Source: Candidatus Gastranaerophilales bacterium | GTDB lineage: Bacteria; Cyanobacteriota; Vampirovibrionia; Gastranaerophilales; Gastranaerophilaceae | Assembly (NCBI GenBank): GCA_003150395.1 | Contig: QAMI01000003.1 | Location: 21,981-63,440, forward strand | DNA: 41,460 nucleotides | Reading direction: 5' to 3' | Part shown: one piece after another, positions 34,532 through 41,460 of the stretch | Layout: each line of letters opens with the position of its first letter | How positions within the stretch are numbered: position 1 is the first letter of the stretch | Position numbers and translations under genes: made by a program | Notes under the pieces: generated by a model | Databases searched by the model: none | What the model was told of the DNA's origin: nothing | Seen by the model: only the letters and a program-made list of their open reading frames with translations

Positions 34532-35353
34532 ATGGCTTATAAAAATGACAGTTATCTGGTAATAGCAAATAAATTCGGTTCCGCAAGCGGAGACGCGAAA
34601 GCGCAGTTGTTTGAAACATATGACAAACTTCGTGATTTGACTGTATCAGGGAGTGGCAGCGGCACCGGCTTTGAAATGACCGGCAGCTTTTTATACAGAA
34701 TGGCAAGCCTTCTAGCGCCATCTTCATATGCGACTGTATTTGGAGCCTCTGAATCGATGAATATACCGGGAACTTCTTATGCGTCACAATTGACAGGTCA
34801 ATCCGCTTTTGGCATAGATGCGTTGTATAATTATTCGGGTTTTCCTGGAGGCGGTGCCGCTCCAGTTTCTTGGGGATTAGATGGATACGCAACCGGCGGT
34901 GCCGCTTCGATACTTTCCGGCTGGGGAACTGATTACGGTGTAGCAACCGGTTATGCGTCCGGGGTCGGAGGAATTGCTGATGTTGCAAGTGCCGCTGCAT
35001 ACGGTGTTGGCGCGGCAAATGGCTGGGGTATGGTCGGCAGAAATATTGTTCTTCCGGTTGCAGGTATAATTTCCGGCTGGGGCGGTATAATGCAGGCTGC
35101 GGCGCCTTATTTGGGTGAATACGGACTTCCGGCTCTTGTTATGGGTAACTTAATGCAAGGGACGACATCGGCTGCTCTTGCGGCTTACCAGAATGTAACC
35201 GGAAACATTACGGCAAACGCTGATACAATTCTTTCCAATAAAGTTCGAAACATTGAAACTGTGTGCAAAATGCTTGACACTCAAGGTGATGTTGTGAAGA
35301 AAATGCTTAAAGAATCAATCGACGGCGACTCAAAAGCTATTCAGAATCTTTAG
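34532..35353 (+). CDS. Gly/Ala-rich hydrophobic protein, 273 aa
   Basis: AAGAGG precedes the ATG, 47 bases after the preceding gene. The first 40 residues are helical. About residues 45-225 are rich in Gly, Ala, Ser, Tyr and Trp, with weakly repeated GW/GY motifs (SILSGWGTDYG, GIISGWGGIMQAAAP). The last 45 residues are a polar helix. There is no signal peptide. The hydrophobic centre could enter or cross a membrane, or self-assemble. I recognise no family. Cotranscription with the 522-aa gene is likely. Confidence 0.75.
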   Translation: MAYKNDSYLVIANKFGSASGDAKAQLFETYDKLRDLTVSGSGSGTGFEMTGSFLYRMASLLAPSSYATVFGASESMNIPGTSYASQLTGQSAFGIDALYNYSGFPGGGAAPVSWGLDGYATGGAASILSGWGTDYGVATGYASGVGGIADVASAAAYGVGAANGWGMVGRNIVLPVAGIISGWGGIMQAAAPYLGEYGLPALVMGNLMQGTTSAALAAYQNVTGNITANADTILSNKVRNIETVCKMLDTQGDVVKKMLKESIDGDSKAIQNL

Positions 35354-35385
35354 TTTTTAAGGTAGGTAGTATTTGTGTTTGAAAG

Positions 35386-35435
35386 ACGTTAAGACGATAG
35401 GTTGTTAAGACGTTGAGTTCTTAACGTAAAATTTT
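35386..35435 (+). terminator. Terminator-like hairpin after the 273-aa gene
   Basis: ACGTTAAGA (35386-35394) pairs with TCTTAACGT (35419-35427) and is followed by AAAATTTTTT. GTTAAGACG occurs twice inside, so alternative pairings are possible. Confidence 0.55.
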
Positions 35436-35646
35436 TTAATAAGCAGGTCAGTTTTACTAATCTGATAATTTTGATGTCGTAAGTATTAATTAGTATAGAG
35501 GGGTGGTATCTATTAGGGTGTAATATTTCGTAAACTTTTGTAAGATAGTTTAAAGTTTTAACAAGTTTATACCGAGATATACTTTGTAATGACTCAAATG
35601 ACTTACAATGTTAAAACATGTTAAGAAAATCCCGAAACCATGTCAA

Positions 35647-35675
35647 TTCCAAGATTTCAAATGTTTTTATATACT
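35647..35675 (+). promoter_or_regulatory. Possible promoter for the 90-aa and 108-aa genes
   Basis: TTCCAA (35647-35652), a 17-base spacer, then TATACT (35670-35675). The -10 is good, the -35 poor. Confidence 0.35.
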
Positions 35676-35702
35676 TGTAGGTCTAAAGTGTAAAGGATTA
35701 TC

Positions 35703-35975
35703 ATGATTCAGCAAACTTTAGAGATGAATGTAAAGCGGTTCTTAGATTTCGCAATATATTCAAAAAATTTCCTTATAAGAAAGAATCCCATAAAAGCAAT
35801 GGCTAATTCATTTATGGATGGACTTCGCGACTTTCTTACAATGAACAAAAAAAGAAAGATGGCACAGTACAGATTGAATTATCACATGCACCAGTTTAAA
35901 AAGATGGAACAGTTGATTGCTGAAAACAACCAGCACACCTTCTTAAAGGGAAACAATCTTAACGAAACCAGATAA
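35703..35975 (+). CDS. Small basic helical protein, 90 aa
   Basis: AAAGGA precedes the ATG. The product is largely helical and basic (FLIRKNPIKAMANSFMDGLR, MNKKRKMAQYRLNYHMHQFK) with many Met, and has no signal peptide or membrane segment. Only 12 bases separate it from the 108-aa gene, so they form one unit. No family is recognised; size and helicity would suit a chaperone or adaptor of an export system, which is speculation. Confidence 0.7.
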   Translation: MIQQTLEMNVKRFLDFAIYSKNFLIRKNPIKAMANSFMDGLRDFLTMNKKRKMAQYRLNYHMHQFKKMEQLIAENNQHTFLKGNNLNETR

Positions 35976-35987
35976 AGGAACGGAAAA

Positions 35988-36314
35988 ATGGGTGTCATTA
36001 CAGATACAATAAGAATGCAGTACTTGAATAACGTCAAGCTTGATTTGGAGTACAAAATTCAGCTTGTGACACAGGCAAGAATGGGGCTTTCTCAATCTGC
36101 AAGTGATTTGATGCAAGTCGGCACCGATTATTCACCTGATTCGCCGGTTGTAAAACAGCTTAATCAAAGACAGGCGAAATTAAAAGTTTTAGAGCAAAAG
36201 TTAGAGCAGCAAATGATTCAATACCAGACAAGACTTCAAATGGTTTCAACAGAACTTGAAGCATGCCGTTCAAGATTGAATAGCAGTATAGGAAGAGCCT
36301 TCTCTTACGGCTAA
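35988..36314 (+). CDS. Small coiled-coil protein, 108 aa
   Basis: AAGGAAC precedes the ATG. It opens MGVITDTIRMQYLNNVKLDL and continues as helices; about residues 55-100 form a Gln/Leu-rich coiled coil (VKQLNQRQAKLKVLEQKLEQ). There is no signal peptide. It converges on the 208-aa gene, with eight bases between the stops. No family is recognised; its form recalls small helical subunits of filaments or rods. Confidence 0.75.
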   Translation: MGVITDTIRMQYLNNVKLDLEYKIQLVTQARMGLSQSASDLMQVGTDYSPDSPVVKQLNQRQAKLKVLEQKLEQQMIQYQTRLQMVSTELEACRSRLNSSIGRAFSYG

Positions 36315-36322
36315 CCTGTAAT

Positions 36323-36949
36323 TTAGTTTCCGGCTTGGATGAATAAACTTATAATATCATTAAGCTGTGAATATTGACGGTGAAGTTTCTGTGTTTGGCT
36401 TTCCAGAAGGTTAATCTGGCGTCTGTATTCAGCTATGTTATTTTGGCATTCACGTGCAGATGCGTTAAGGTTTTCCTGAACAGCCTGGGCTTCCTGCAAA
36501 ACACCTTTCATAGAAATTCCGAGCGCTTCCATTGTTTGTTTGATAATTTGTGCGCCTGTTTGTTTGGAAACATTAGATGGAATTTTTGTAATTAATTGTC
36601 TTAAAACTTCAACGTTTGCAGGCAATTCAAAATCATCAAATTCATTGATAAAAGCTTCCGGAGTTGTCGTATGTATTGGAGCCGGAGTTTCTGCAGGCTG
36701 CTTAAAGTTCATTGTAAACGGTTGCTGTTTTTGAGCTTCATTTGCAAGATTTTCGTAGGTGTGCACCTGCGGCTGAGTTTCCTGTATAAATTCAAACGCC
36801 GGCATTGTTTCATTTAATAAAATCGGTTCTTCTGTTTTTTCAGGTTCCTGAGTTTGTGTTTGAGTTTGTATAATATCAACGTCAGTTTGCTTTTTTAGTG
36901 CATCAACTATTTTTTTGCCTACGCCGTCTGTCATTCTGTTATTAACCAT
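36323..36949 (-). CDS. Pro/Gln/Glu-rich protein with C-terminal coiled coil, 208 aa
   Basis: AGAGGAA precedes the ATG. Residues about 25-95 are low-complexity (TQTQTQEPEKTEEP, Pro/Thr/Gln-rich) and probably disordered. About 100-150 is a small helical domain (ANVEVLRQLITKIPSNVSKQ). About 155-205 is a coiled coil (NNIAEYRRQINLLESQTQKL). There is no signal peptide. It lies tail-to-tail with the small coiled-coil gene and shares its style; a structural, scaffold or chaperone role is possible but unproven. Confidence 0.75.
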   Translation of the reverse strand: MVNNRMTDGVGKKIVDALKKQTDVDIIQTQTQTQEPEKTEEPILLNETMPAFEFIQETQPQVHTYENLANEAQKQQPFTMNFKQPAETPAPIHTTTPEAFINEFDDFELPANVEVLRQLITKIPSNVSKQTGAQIIKQTMEALGISMKGVLQEAQAVQENLNASARECQNNIAEYRRQINLLESQTQKLHRQYSQLNDIISLFIQAGN

Positions 36950-37073
36950 CTTGTTCCTCTAACTTTCTACTAAGATATAAAAATTATACAAAAGACACAA
37001 TTTTATTTCAAGAAAAATAAGGCTTTTATCTCCAAATGGTTACGAAATGCTAAGTTTTAGATTGGAATACAAG

Positions 37074-37102
37074 TTGCATGAGCATTTGAAATATGTTATA
37101 GT
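37074..37102 (+). promoter_or_regulatory. Promoter of purH
   Basis: TTGCAT (37074-37079), a 17-base spacer, then TATAGT (37097-37102) with TG one base before (extended -10). The leader to the ATG at 37127 would be about 17 nt. Confidence 0.65.
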
Positions 37103-37126
37103 AATTCGTACAGTTTGAGAGGTATT

Positions 37127-38563
37127 ATGAGAAAAAAAGTTTATGTGAGTGTTTATGATTATACAGGGCTTACAGATTACTTAAATGTTTTGAGTGATAA
37201 ATTTAATTATGATATTTTTTCATCAGGCAGCACGCTTGAATATTTAAATAAAAATGGATTAAATGCAGAAGATATTTCAGAGTTGGGAATTGCAGACGGA
37301 TTTTACGCAAGAACTTTTTTGGAAGATTTTATCCGCAAGAATTTTGATATGGTAATTATTAATTTCAGGCCGGTTGATGATATTGCTGAAAAAACAGATG
37401 ATATAAAAGCTTTTATTGAAACCGTAAATCTTCTTGATTTTTCTATTCTTCGTGCGGCAGCAAAGGTTTTTGAAAACACCATTGTTGTAACAGAAAAGTC
37501 CGAATTCTATAATACAATTAATGTTAATTCATACGATAAACAGAAACTTTCGCTAAAAGCTTTTCAGTATTTGTCTGATTACGACGAGGCGATTGCTGAA
37601 AAAATTGCGGTTTATTCCGGCGAGGATGAACGCAAACTGCTAAATTTAACAAAATTATATGAACTTAAATACGGTTCAAATCCATATCAAAGAGCAGCTT
37701 TCTATAAGTGTGAAAACATGGCGGATTATAGAGTTCTTAACGAAAAGGAGCTTTCGTACAACGATATTTTAAACCTCAACACAGCACTTAAGCTTATAAG
37801 CGAATTTTACGATGTAAATGCCGCCGCAATAGTTAAACACAATCTCCCTTGCGGTGTTGCATTAGGAAGAAGTCTTTTTGACGCTTATACAAAAGCCTTT
37901 GACTGTGATCCTTTTGCTACCTTTAGCGGGACAATAGCTTTTTCTCAAGCTGTAAATTTTGAAGTTGCAAAACAATTAAGTTCAATGTCTGTAAAAGTTG
38001 TTGTTGCACCATATTACGAGGATGATGCGCTGAAACATCTTATACAGAATTCCGATTTGAAAATAGTCAGAATTTATACCGAATTGAAAAATTTCAAAAA
38101 GTTTATAACAGAAGAAATTATTTCAACGCCTTTGGGAACGCTTGTTCAAGAGCCTAACAAAAGCGAACTTGATAAAGATTTGTTCAAAGTTGTGACTAAG
38201 ACAAAACCTACAGCGGAACAGCTTGAAGATGCAATTTTTGCCTGGAAAGTTGTAAAATATGCAAGAACAAATGCTGTTGTAGTCGCTAAAGATTTTAAAA
38301 CCACAGCTATTGCACAGGGTCATACTAATAATGTTACAGCAATTGAAAATGCAATGGATATCGCATGCGAAAATTCCAAAGATGCCATACTGGCAACTGA
38401 TGAAGCAATTATTACAGGAGAATGCGTAAACGCAGCGGCCCAAGGTCGGATTTCGTTGATAATTCAGCCCGGCGGCTCTGTCAGAGATAAAGAAGTTATT
38501 GCAGCCGCTGACAAATTCGGCATTGCAATGGTTGTAACCGGAATTCGAAATCTCAGTTTTTAA
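37127..38563 (+). CDS. purH: PurH-like protein with a degenerate cyclohydrolase domain
   Basis: 478 aa from the ATG at 37127 (GAGAGG upstream). The C-terminal two thirds match AICAR transformylase: KYGSNPYQRAAFY, ELSYNDILNLNTAL, VKHNLPCGVA with the catalytic Lys237-His238, and IIQPGGSVRDKEVIAAADKFG. The usual SDAFFPF stretch reads ATDEAIITGE. The N-terminal third keeps the fold of the cyclohydrolase domain (VYVSVYDYTGL, SSGSTLEYL), but lacks the KTLHPKIHGG motif (FYARTF is at that place), and NIDIGGP reads TVNLLDF. IMP cyclohydrolase activity looks lost or altered. The gene overlaps the convergent glycosyltransferase stop by four bases. A fast-evolving PurH or a paralogue of other function are both possible. 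Confidence 0.8.
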   Translation: MRKKVYVSVYDYTGLTDYLNVLSDKFNYDIFSSGSTLEYLNKNGLNAEDISELGIADGFYARTFLEDFIRKNFDMVIINFRPVDDIAEKTDDIKAFIETVNLLDFSILRAAAKVFENTIVVTEKSEFYNTINVNSYDKQKLSLKAFQYLSDYDEAIAEKIAVYSGEDERKLLNLTKLYELKYGSNPYQRAAFYKCENMADYRVLNEKELSYNDILNLNTALKLISEFYDVNAAAIVKHNLPCGVALGRSLFDAYTKAFDCDPFATFSGTIAFSQAVNFEVAKQLSSMSVKVVVAPYYEDDALKHLIQNSDLKIVRIYTELKNFKKFITEEIISTPLGTLVQEPNKSELDKDLFKVVTKTKPTAEQLEDAIFAWKVVKYARTNAVVVAKDFKTTAIAQGHTNNVTAIENAMDIACENSKDAILATDEAIITGECVNAAAQGRISLIIQPGGSVRDKEVIAAADKFGIAMVVTGIRNLSF

Positions 38564-39450
38564 CCCATATCAGCAATGATTTTCTCGCGCAAACCGGGAT
38601 AATGGTTTAAAACATTTTCTAATTGAATATCAAACAGATTTTCGCCATGGTCGTTAATCTGGCAAAGACATGGTCCGTTAAGGGTTTCTTCAATCAATAT
38701 AGGATACTTTATATTGTTTTTCACAGCCATGATTTTGGTATTATTCAAAACGGCCATCATCCAGAACCATATATCATCGTTTGTCGGAGCAAGTTCCATA
38801 AATAATTTTTCGTTTGTAATATCCTTGTATAGTGAATGCGGCGGGTAAAGAACTCCTCCGCCTCCGCTTAATTTGTTTGCAAAAGACGGAAATTTGTAAT
38901 TTTGTTCATATCTGCCCTTAAGTCTGCCGTTTTTGAGTAAAATTTTTGTTGTTCTGTGACAATGGATGTGTTGTGGAAATTCCAGATACGAAGTGTATAA
39001 TCTTTCAAGCCATTCTTTATCATAAAATACATCGTCATCAGTAGTAACTATTATATCTTCCGGGTGTTCAGGAAGAATAGGTACAAGTTTTTTGTAGGGT
39101 TTGACATCATGCCACCAGCGGATTGTCAAACCGAATTGTTTCAATCTAAGAATTTCTTCAGGCAAATCTGCTTCAAGGTTAGGAAACTGTTCTTTTGCCA
39201 GCCACAAAACCAGCATATCCGGCTTTACAGTTTGCTGTAGAAGCGATGATAAACAAATATGAAGTGTAGGAATTCGTTCAGGAAATGACGTAAGCGAGAC
39301 AATCAGCTTTGTTTTTCTTGGTGTCTGAATCAACCCGCTCTCGTTTACAGGAATATAATTATATTTTTGCGCAGTGTTGTATTCAAAGCGCAATCCGCAG
39401 ATATTTATAATTCTTCTTGTGCCGGCTTTTTCTTTAGTAAAAAGCTTCAT
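38560..39450 (-). CDS. Glycosyltransferase-like protein
   Basis: 296 aa. After an N-terminal strand (LIVSLTSFPERIPTLHICL) it shows a GT-A-like plan: PDMLVLWLAKEQFP, then DDIVTT-type region ending TTDDDVFYDKEW, where the DDD is the metal-binding DxD motif, and later PTNDDIWFWMMAVLNN. It probably transfers a sugar to a surface polymer; donor and acceptor are unknown. Its start overlaps the stop of the TupA-like gene by four bases (ATGA), so the pair is coupled. Confidence 0.8.
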   Translation of the reverse strand: MKLFTKEKAGTRRIINICGLRFEYNTAQKYNYIPVNESGLIQTPRKTKLIVSLTSFPERIPTLHICLSSLLQQTVKPDMLVLWLAKEQFPNLEADLPEEILRLKQFGLTIRWWHDVKPYKKLVPILPEHPEDIIVTTDDDVFYDKEWLERLYTSYLEFPQHIHCHRTTKILLKNGRLKGRYEQNYKFPSFANKLSGGGGVLYPPHSLYKDITNEKLFMELAPTNDDIWFWMMAVLNNTKIMAVKNNIKYPILIEETLNGPCLCQINDHGENLFDIQLENVLNHYPGLREKIIADMG

Positions 39451-40373
39451 TTAGCATAGACCTCTTGTTTTTTGGGTAACTTAAGCATTTGCCCAAGCTT
39501 TAGGTTGTACTCTTCCGGTTTGAATACATCAACTCCGCTGGCAGATGTAAATGTCATTTCTCCGAAGTAGATTTTACCGTCAACATTATAGAAATCGACA
39601 CGAACTAATGCAAAATCTTTTGATAAGATTTCTGCAAGTTCAATCATTTTTTCCAAATTTTTAGGCGGCGGAACTTCCTCTTTTGAATTTTCATACGTTA
39701 ATAAAAACGGCTGTAAATTCCATTTTGTATCATAAATATTTTCTGTTCTATGTGTGTAGCGTCCCTGGTCAATCCAAATAAATTGAGGTTTGCCGTTGAA
39801 GCATAAAATTTTGTAATCGTTAAGCTCGCCTTTTGAGTCCGATATAAAAGCTTCAGCTGTAATCTTTGGCGGAATATTCTTATATTGCATTTCAAAACCG
39901 GCTCTGTATGCATAATTACGTTTCATCCATTTATCAAATTTCTTTTTCGCTTTTTTCTTATCGAATTTTGATTTATCTTTTACAATTATGTTCCAGGCGC
40001 AGCCATGATTTGCTTTTAGAACAAACTTGTCAGGAAGTTTATCAAAATCAATCTCATCAAAATTATCCCAAACCCCCAGCAGCGGGATAAGGTAATCTTT
40101 GCCGATTTTTTCTTCAATCCATTCTCTTACCAAATATTTGTCAGCAAGTCTTGTTTTTAAAGGTGAATTGTCATAAAGTTTTAGCCACTGAATTTTTTCA
40201 TTAAAAGTTTGTGGATTTTCCAAATTTAAAATTTTTCCTGTTCTTTTCTTGTACCATTTTTTCAAAAGTTCAGGAAGATCGCTTTCATCAAGGTTTCTAG
40301 AAAGCGACAATTTATATCCGAAAAGTTTTAGGCAGATGCCATCTCTGTATTTTATTTGTTCAATAATATCCAT
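39447..40373 (-). CDS. TupA-like ATP-grasp protein
   Basis: 308 aa. It begins with a short beta segment (DGICLKLFGYKLSLSRN). The ATP-grasp features of the TupA-like family follow: LADKYLVREWIEEKIGKDYLIP, KFVLKANHGCAWNIIV, a Lys-rich linker, NDYKILCFNGKPQFIW and FALVRVDFYNVDGKIYFGEMTF, which holds the metal-binding Asp/Glu. The family is found in capsule and cell-surface glycan loci and probably forms an amide or peptide link to sugar. It is first in a coupled unit with the glycosyltransferase, with its own promoter at 40397-40425. Confidence 0.85.
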   Translation of the reverse strand: MDIIEQIKYRDGICLKLFGYKLSLSRNLDESDLPELLKKWYKKRTGKILNLENPQTFNEKIQWLKLYDNSPLKTRLADKYLVREWIEEKIGKDYLIPLLGVWDNFDEIDFDKLPDKFVLKANHGCAWNIIVKDKSKFDKKKAKKKFDKWMKRNYAYRAGFEMQYKNIPPKITAEAFISDSKGELNDYKILCFNGKPQFIWIDQGRYTHRTENIYDTKWNLQPFLLTYENSKEEVPPPKNLEKMIELAEILSKDFALVRVDFYNVDGKIYFGEMTFTSASGVDVFKPEEYNLKLGQMLKLPKKQEVYAK

Positions 40374-40396
40374 AAACTATATATCACCTGAATATA

Positions 40397-40425
40397 ATTT
40401 TAGAATGATATTTCCAGAAAGTCAA
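40397..40425 (-). promoter_or_regulatory. Promoter of the TupA-like/glycosyltransferase unit
   Basis: On the minus strand TTGACT (40425-40420), a 17-base spacer, then TAAAAT (40402-40397), about 24 bases before the ATG at 40373. It lies just downstream of the terminator. Confidence 0.65.
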
Positions 40426-40429
40426 TCAT

Positions 40430-40464
40430 AAAAAAAAACGGAGGATTTGATTTCCGCCGTTTTT
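40430..40464 (-). terminator. Strong minus-strand terminator of the candidate small RNA
   Basis: On the minus strand AACGGCGGA pairs with TCCTCCGTT (one mismatch) around a 7-base loop, then T9. No annotated minus-strand gene precedes it in this gap, which implies an RNA ending here. Confidence 0.8.
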
Positions 40465-40604
40465 ATCGGGAACGATAAATAGTTACTTGTTTGTGATAAC
40501 ATTAAAATATTTTAATAGAATTATAAAGTTTGTTGGTTGTTTAGATTAAATTTCAGGTCCTGTCAGTCTATAATCTTCTGTCAGATTAATTTATTTATTC
40601 TTAC
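40430..40604 (-). ncRNA. Candidate small RNA, about 175 nt
   Basis: It is bounded by a consensus promoter (40639-40611) and the terminator above. The RNA would begin near 40604 and holds CTGACAG twice, an AATCT/AGATT mini-hairpin, a perfect ATTAAAATATTTTAAT palindrome and a TTATCG/CGATAA hairpin just before the terminator. There is no start codon with a ribosome site. Its ends do not pair as in 6S RNA. It could instead be a leader subject to read-through into the TupA-like operon, though that has its own promoter. Confidence 0.5.
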
Positions 40605-40610
40605 CTTTTT

Positions 40611-40639
40611 ATTATAGGACGTAATAAGTCTTATGTCAA
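40611..40639 (-). promoter_or_regulatory. Consensus sigma-70 type promoter on the minus strand
   Basis: TTGACA (40639-40634), a 17-base spacer, then TATAAT (40616-40611): a perfect match to both hexamers and to the spacing. An imperfect 20-bp dyad (GAC.TAA...TTA.GTC, 40618-40637) lies across its spacer and may be an operator. Confidence 0.8.
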
Positions 40640-40659
40640 GTATTTGTTTAAAATTTAGG

Positions 40660-40681
40660 ACTGATTACGCCCTTAATCAGT
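40660..40681. promoter_or_regulatory. Perfect dyad near the XRE gene start
   Basis: ACTGATTA (40660-40667) is inverted perfectly at 40674-40681 around six bases. It lies between the candidate RNA promoter and the XRE gene and is a good candidate for autoregulation. Downstream, TTGACA (40683) and TATAAT (40699) are only 10 bases apart, too close to act together. Confidence 0.5.
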
Positions 40682-40720
40682 TTTGACAGTGCGATTACTA
40701 TAATAAAAAGAAGGTATTTT

Positions 40721-41404
40721 ATGTTTAAAAATCTTAAAGAAGGTTTTGGTGCTCGTCTCAAAGAGCTTAGAAAAGCTAAAGGTTACACACAGGAAAAGTT
40801 GGCAGAAAAACTTGATATTACCCAACGTCAACTTACAAGAATTGAAACCGGTGAGAATTTTCCGTCAGTTGAAACTATTGAAAAAATTAGTTTCTACTTG
40901 GAAGCAGACTTAACAAGTCTTTTTGATTTTTCCTGGGATAAAGAATATGCAGTATGTTCCACCGGAACTTATGATAAGCCTGTTTTCGAAGTATGCTTAA
41001 AGGATGATGTTGTTGATTTGAGCAAATATCTAAAGAAAAATAAAAGTCCTGTTCATTATAATTTAAAAGAACTTATAAATATTCAGAATTCAGATGAAAG
41101 CATGCTTAAATCTGCCAAAAATATTAATCAATCTTTTACAATTGTTTATAAAGATGAAGATGGCGAACTTTCGCATATTAAAACCTACAATCCTGACGGC
41201 ACAATTGATACTGACATGTCAACAAACAGGGTAAACTGCGAAAGATATTATAAAGCTCTTTGTGAAGATTTGAAACATTACAGTGAAGATCTTAACAGAA
41301 TGAAATTTGTTCGTCTTGCAATGGAAGCCGTTAAGGATAAAAGCAAACTTGAAGAATTAAAATCCTTAATAAAGGGCATTGAGATTGCACAAGGTATGAA
41401 TTAA
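40721..41404 (+). CDS. XRE-family regulator, 227 aa
   Basis: The N-terminal HTH domain (about residues 10-65) reads ARLKELRKAKGYTQEKLAEK, then DITQRQLTRIETGENFPSVE, the Cro/CI helix-turn-helix. Residues about 75-150 hold a divergent, beta-rich part without a familiar sensor motif. The C-terminal 60 residues are helical and charged and may dimerise. GAAGG precedes the ATG. Its position beside the dyad and the candidate small RNA promoter suggests it controls that divergent pair. The gene is complete, ending 56 bases before the window edge. Confidence 0.85.
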   Translation: MFKNLKEGFGARLKELRKAKGYTQEKLAEKLDITQRQLTRIETGENFPSVETIEKISFYLEADLTSLFDFSWDKEYAVCSTGTYDKPVFEVCLKDDVVDLSKYLKKNKSPVHYNLKELINIQNSDESMLKSAKNINQSFTIVYKDEDGELSHIKTYNPDGTIDTDMSTNRVNCERYYKALCEDLKHYSEDLNRMKFVRLAMEAVKDKSKLEELKSLIKGIEIAQGMN

Positions 41405-41460
41405 ATTAGTTTTAATGTTTTTTGCAAGATTTTAGATTTTATACTAATATTATTTTAAAA

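Larger units (their letters stand above)
35354..35702. other. 349-base intergenic region
   Basis: It contains a terminator-like hairpin (35386-35427) with repeated GTTAAGACG, an imperfect TGTAA...TTACA dyad near 35587-35609 and a possible promoter at 35647-35675. I see no convincing ORF. Confidence 0.6.
40374..40720. other. 347-base region between divergent genes, with regulatory signals and a candidate RNA
   Basis: It contains two minus-strand promoters, one strong terminator between them, and a perfect dyad near the XRE gene. There is no plausible ORF. The parts are listed separately. Confidence 0.75.

Noticed and set aside
40430..40604. 6S RNA
   Set aside because: The size fits but the 5' and 3' parts are not complementary and no long stem with a central bubble is seen.
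40683..40704. TTGACA and TATAAT before the XRE gene as one promoter
   Set aside because: The spacer is only 10 bases.

Overview
The window is AT-rich, gene-dense bacterial chromosome with 39 protein genes on both strands. Several genes point to a gut Vampirovibrionia/Melainabacteria lineage (order Gastranaerophilales). The main signs are three prepilin-like proteins carrying versions of the FTLAEVLITLGIIGIIAA segment, lineage-style helical proteins beginning MGMAASQAR, and ordinary bacterial housekeeping genes with no sign of photosynthesis. This placement is inferred from protein style and has not been tested by a search. I saw no tRNA, rRNA, CRISPR array, IS element or prophage.

Layout. 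1-2930: a cut-off YihY/BrkB membrane protein, a prepilin-like gene with a C11 tract in its leader, a winged-helix protein and tyrA. 3108-7428: dnaK, a second prepilin-like gene with a G12 tract in its leader, then three small or unknown proteins (one LysM-like, one membrane). 7494-13991 (all minus): gatA, an ACT-domain gene overlapping an AGCS amino-acid:sodium symporter, and a three-gene unit of secreted alpha/beta hydrolase, unknown protein and nagZ. 14118-22559: a duplicated HNH-type protein, an unusual aquaporin, pgeF, pabA with a pabB-pabC fusion, a membrane-anchored helical-barrel protein and rimO. 22567-28679: a small unknown protein, a Wzx/MATE-type flippase, a 664-residue coiled-coil protein, a large inverted array of 8-bp units, fabI, and an XRE regulator divergent from a third prepilin-like gene. 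28744-32679: valS with a GC-rich in-frame insert, and a four-domain S1 protein. 32916-36949: five unfamiliar genes for helical or Gly/Ala-rich proteins. 37127-41404: a divergent purH, a two-gene glycan unit (glycosyltransferase and TupA-like ATP-grasp), a candidate small RNA and an XRE regulator.

The most interesting signals are these. (1) Two prepilin-like genes carry long G/C homopolymers in their leaders. In both, a one-base change gives an early stop, so they look like phase-variable switches whose tract is removed when the leader is cleaved. The first is in frame as sequenced; the second is out of frame from its best start codon. (2) The cluster at 32916-36949, with the similar protein at 24413-26407, has features seen in exported filament or translocator proteins and may be an undescribed surface or secretion system. 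(3) A consensus promoter and a strong terminator on the minus strand bracket about 175 nt with no ORF, a candidate small RNA. (4) Two 40-bp arms, each made of four 8-bp units, face each other across 131 bp beside the fabI promoter. (5) valS carries a roughly 75-bp GC-rich in-frame insert. (6) An HNH-type protein is internally duplicated, and only the second copy keeps the catalytic motif. (7) PurH has lost conserved residues of its cyclohydrolase domain.
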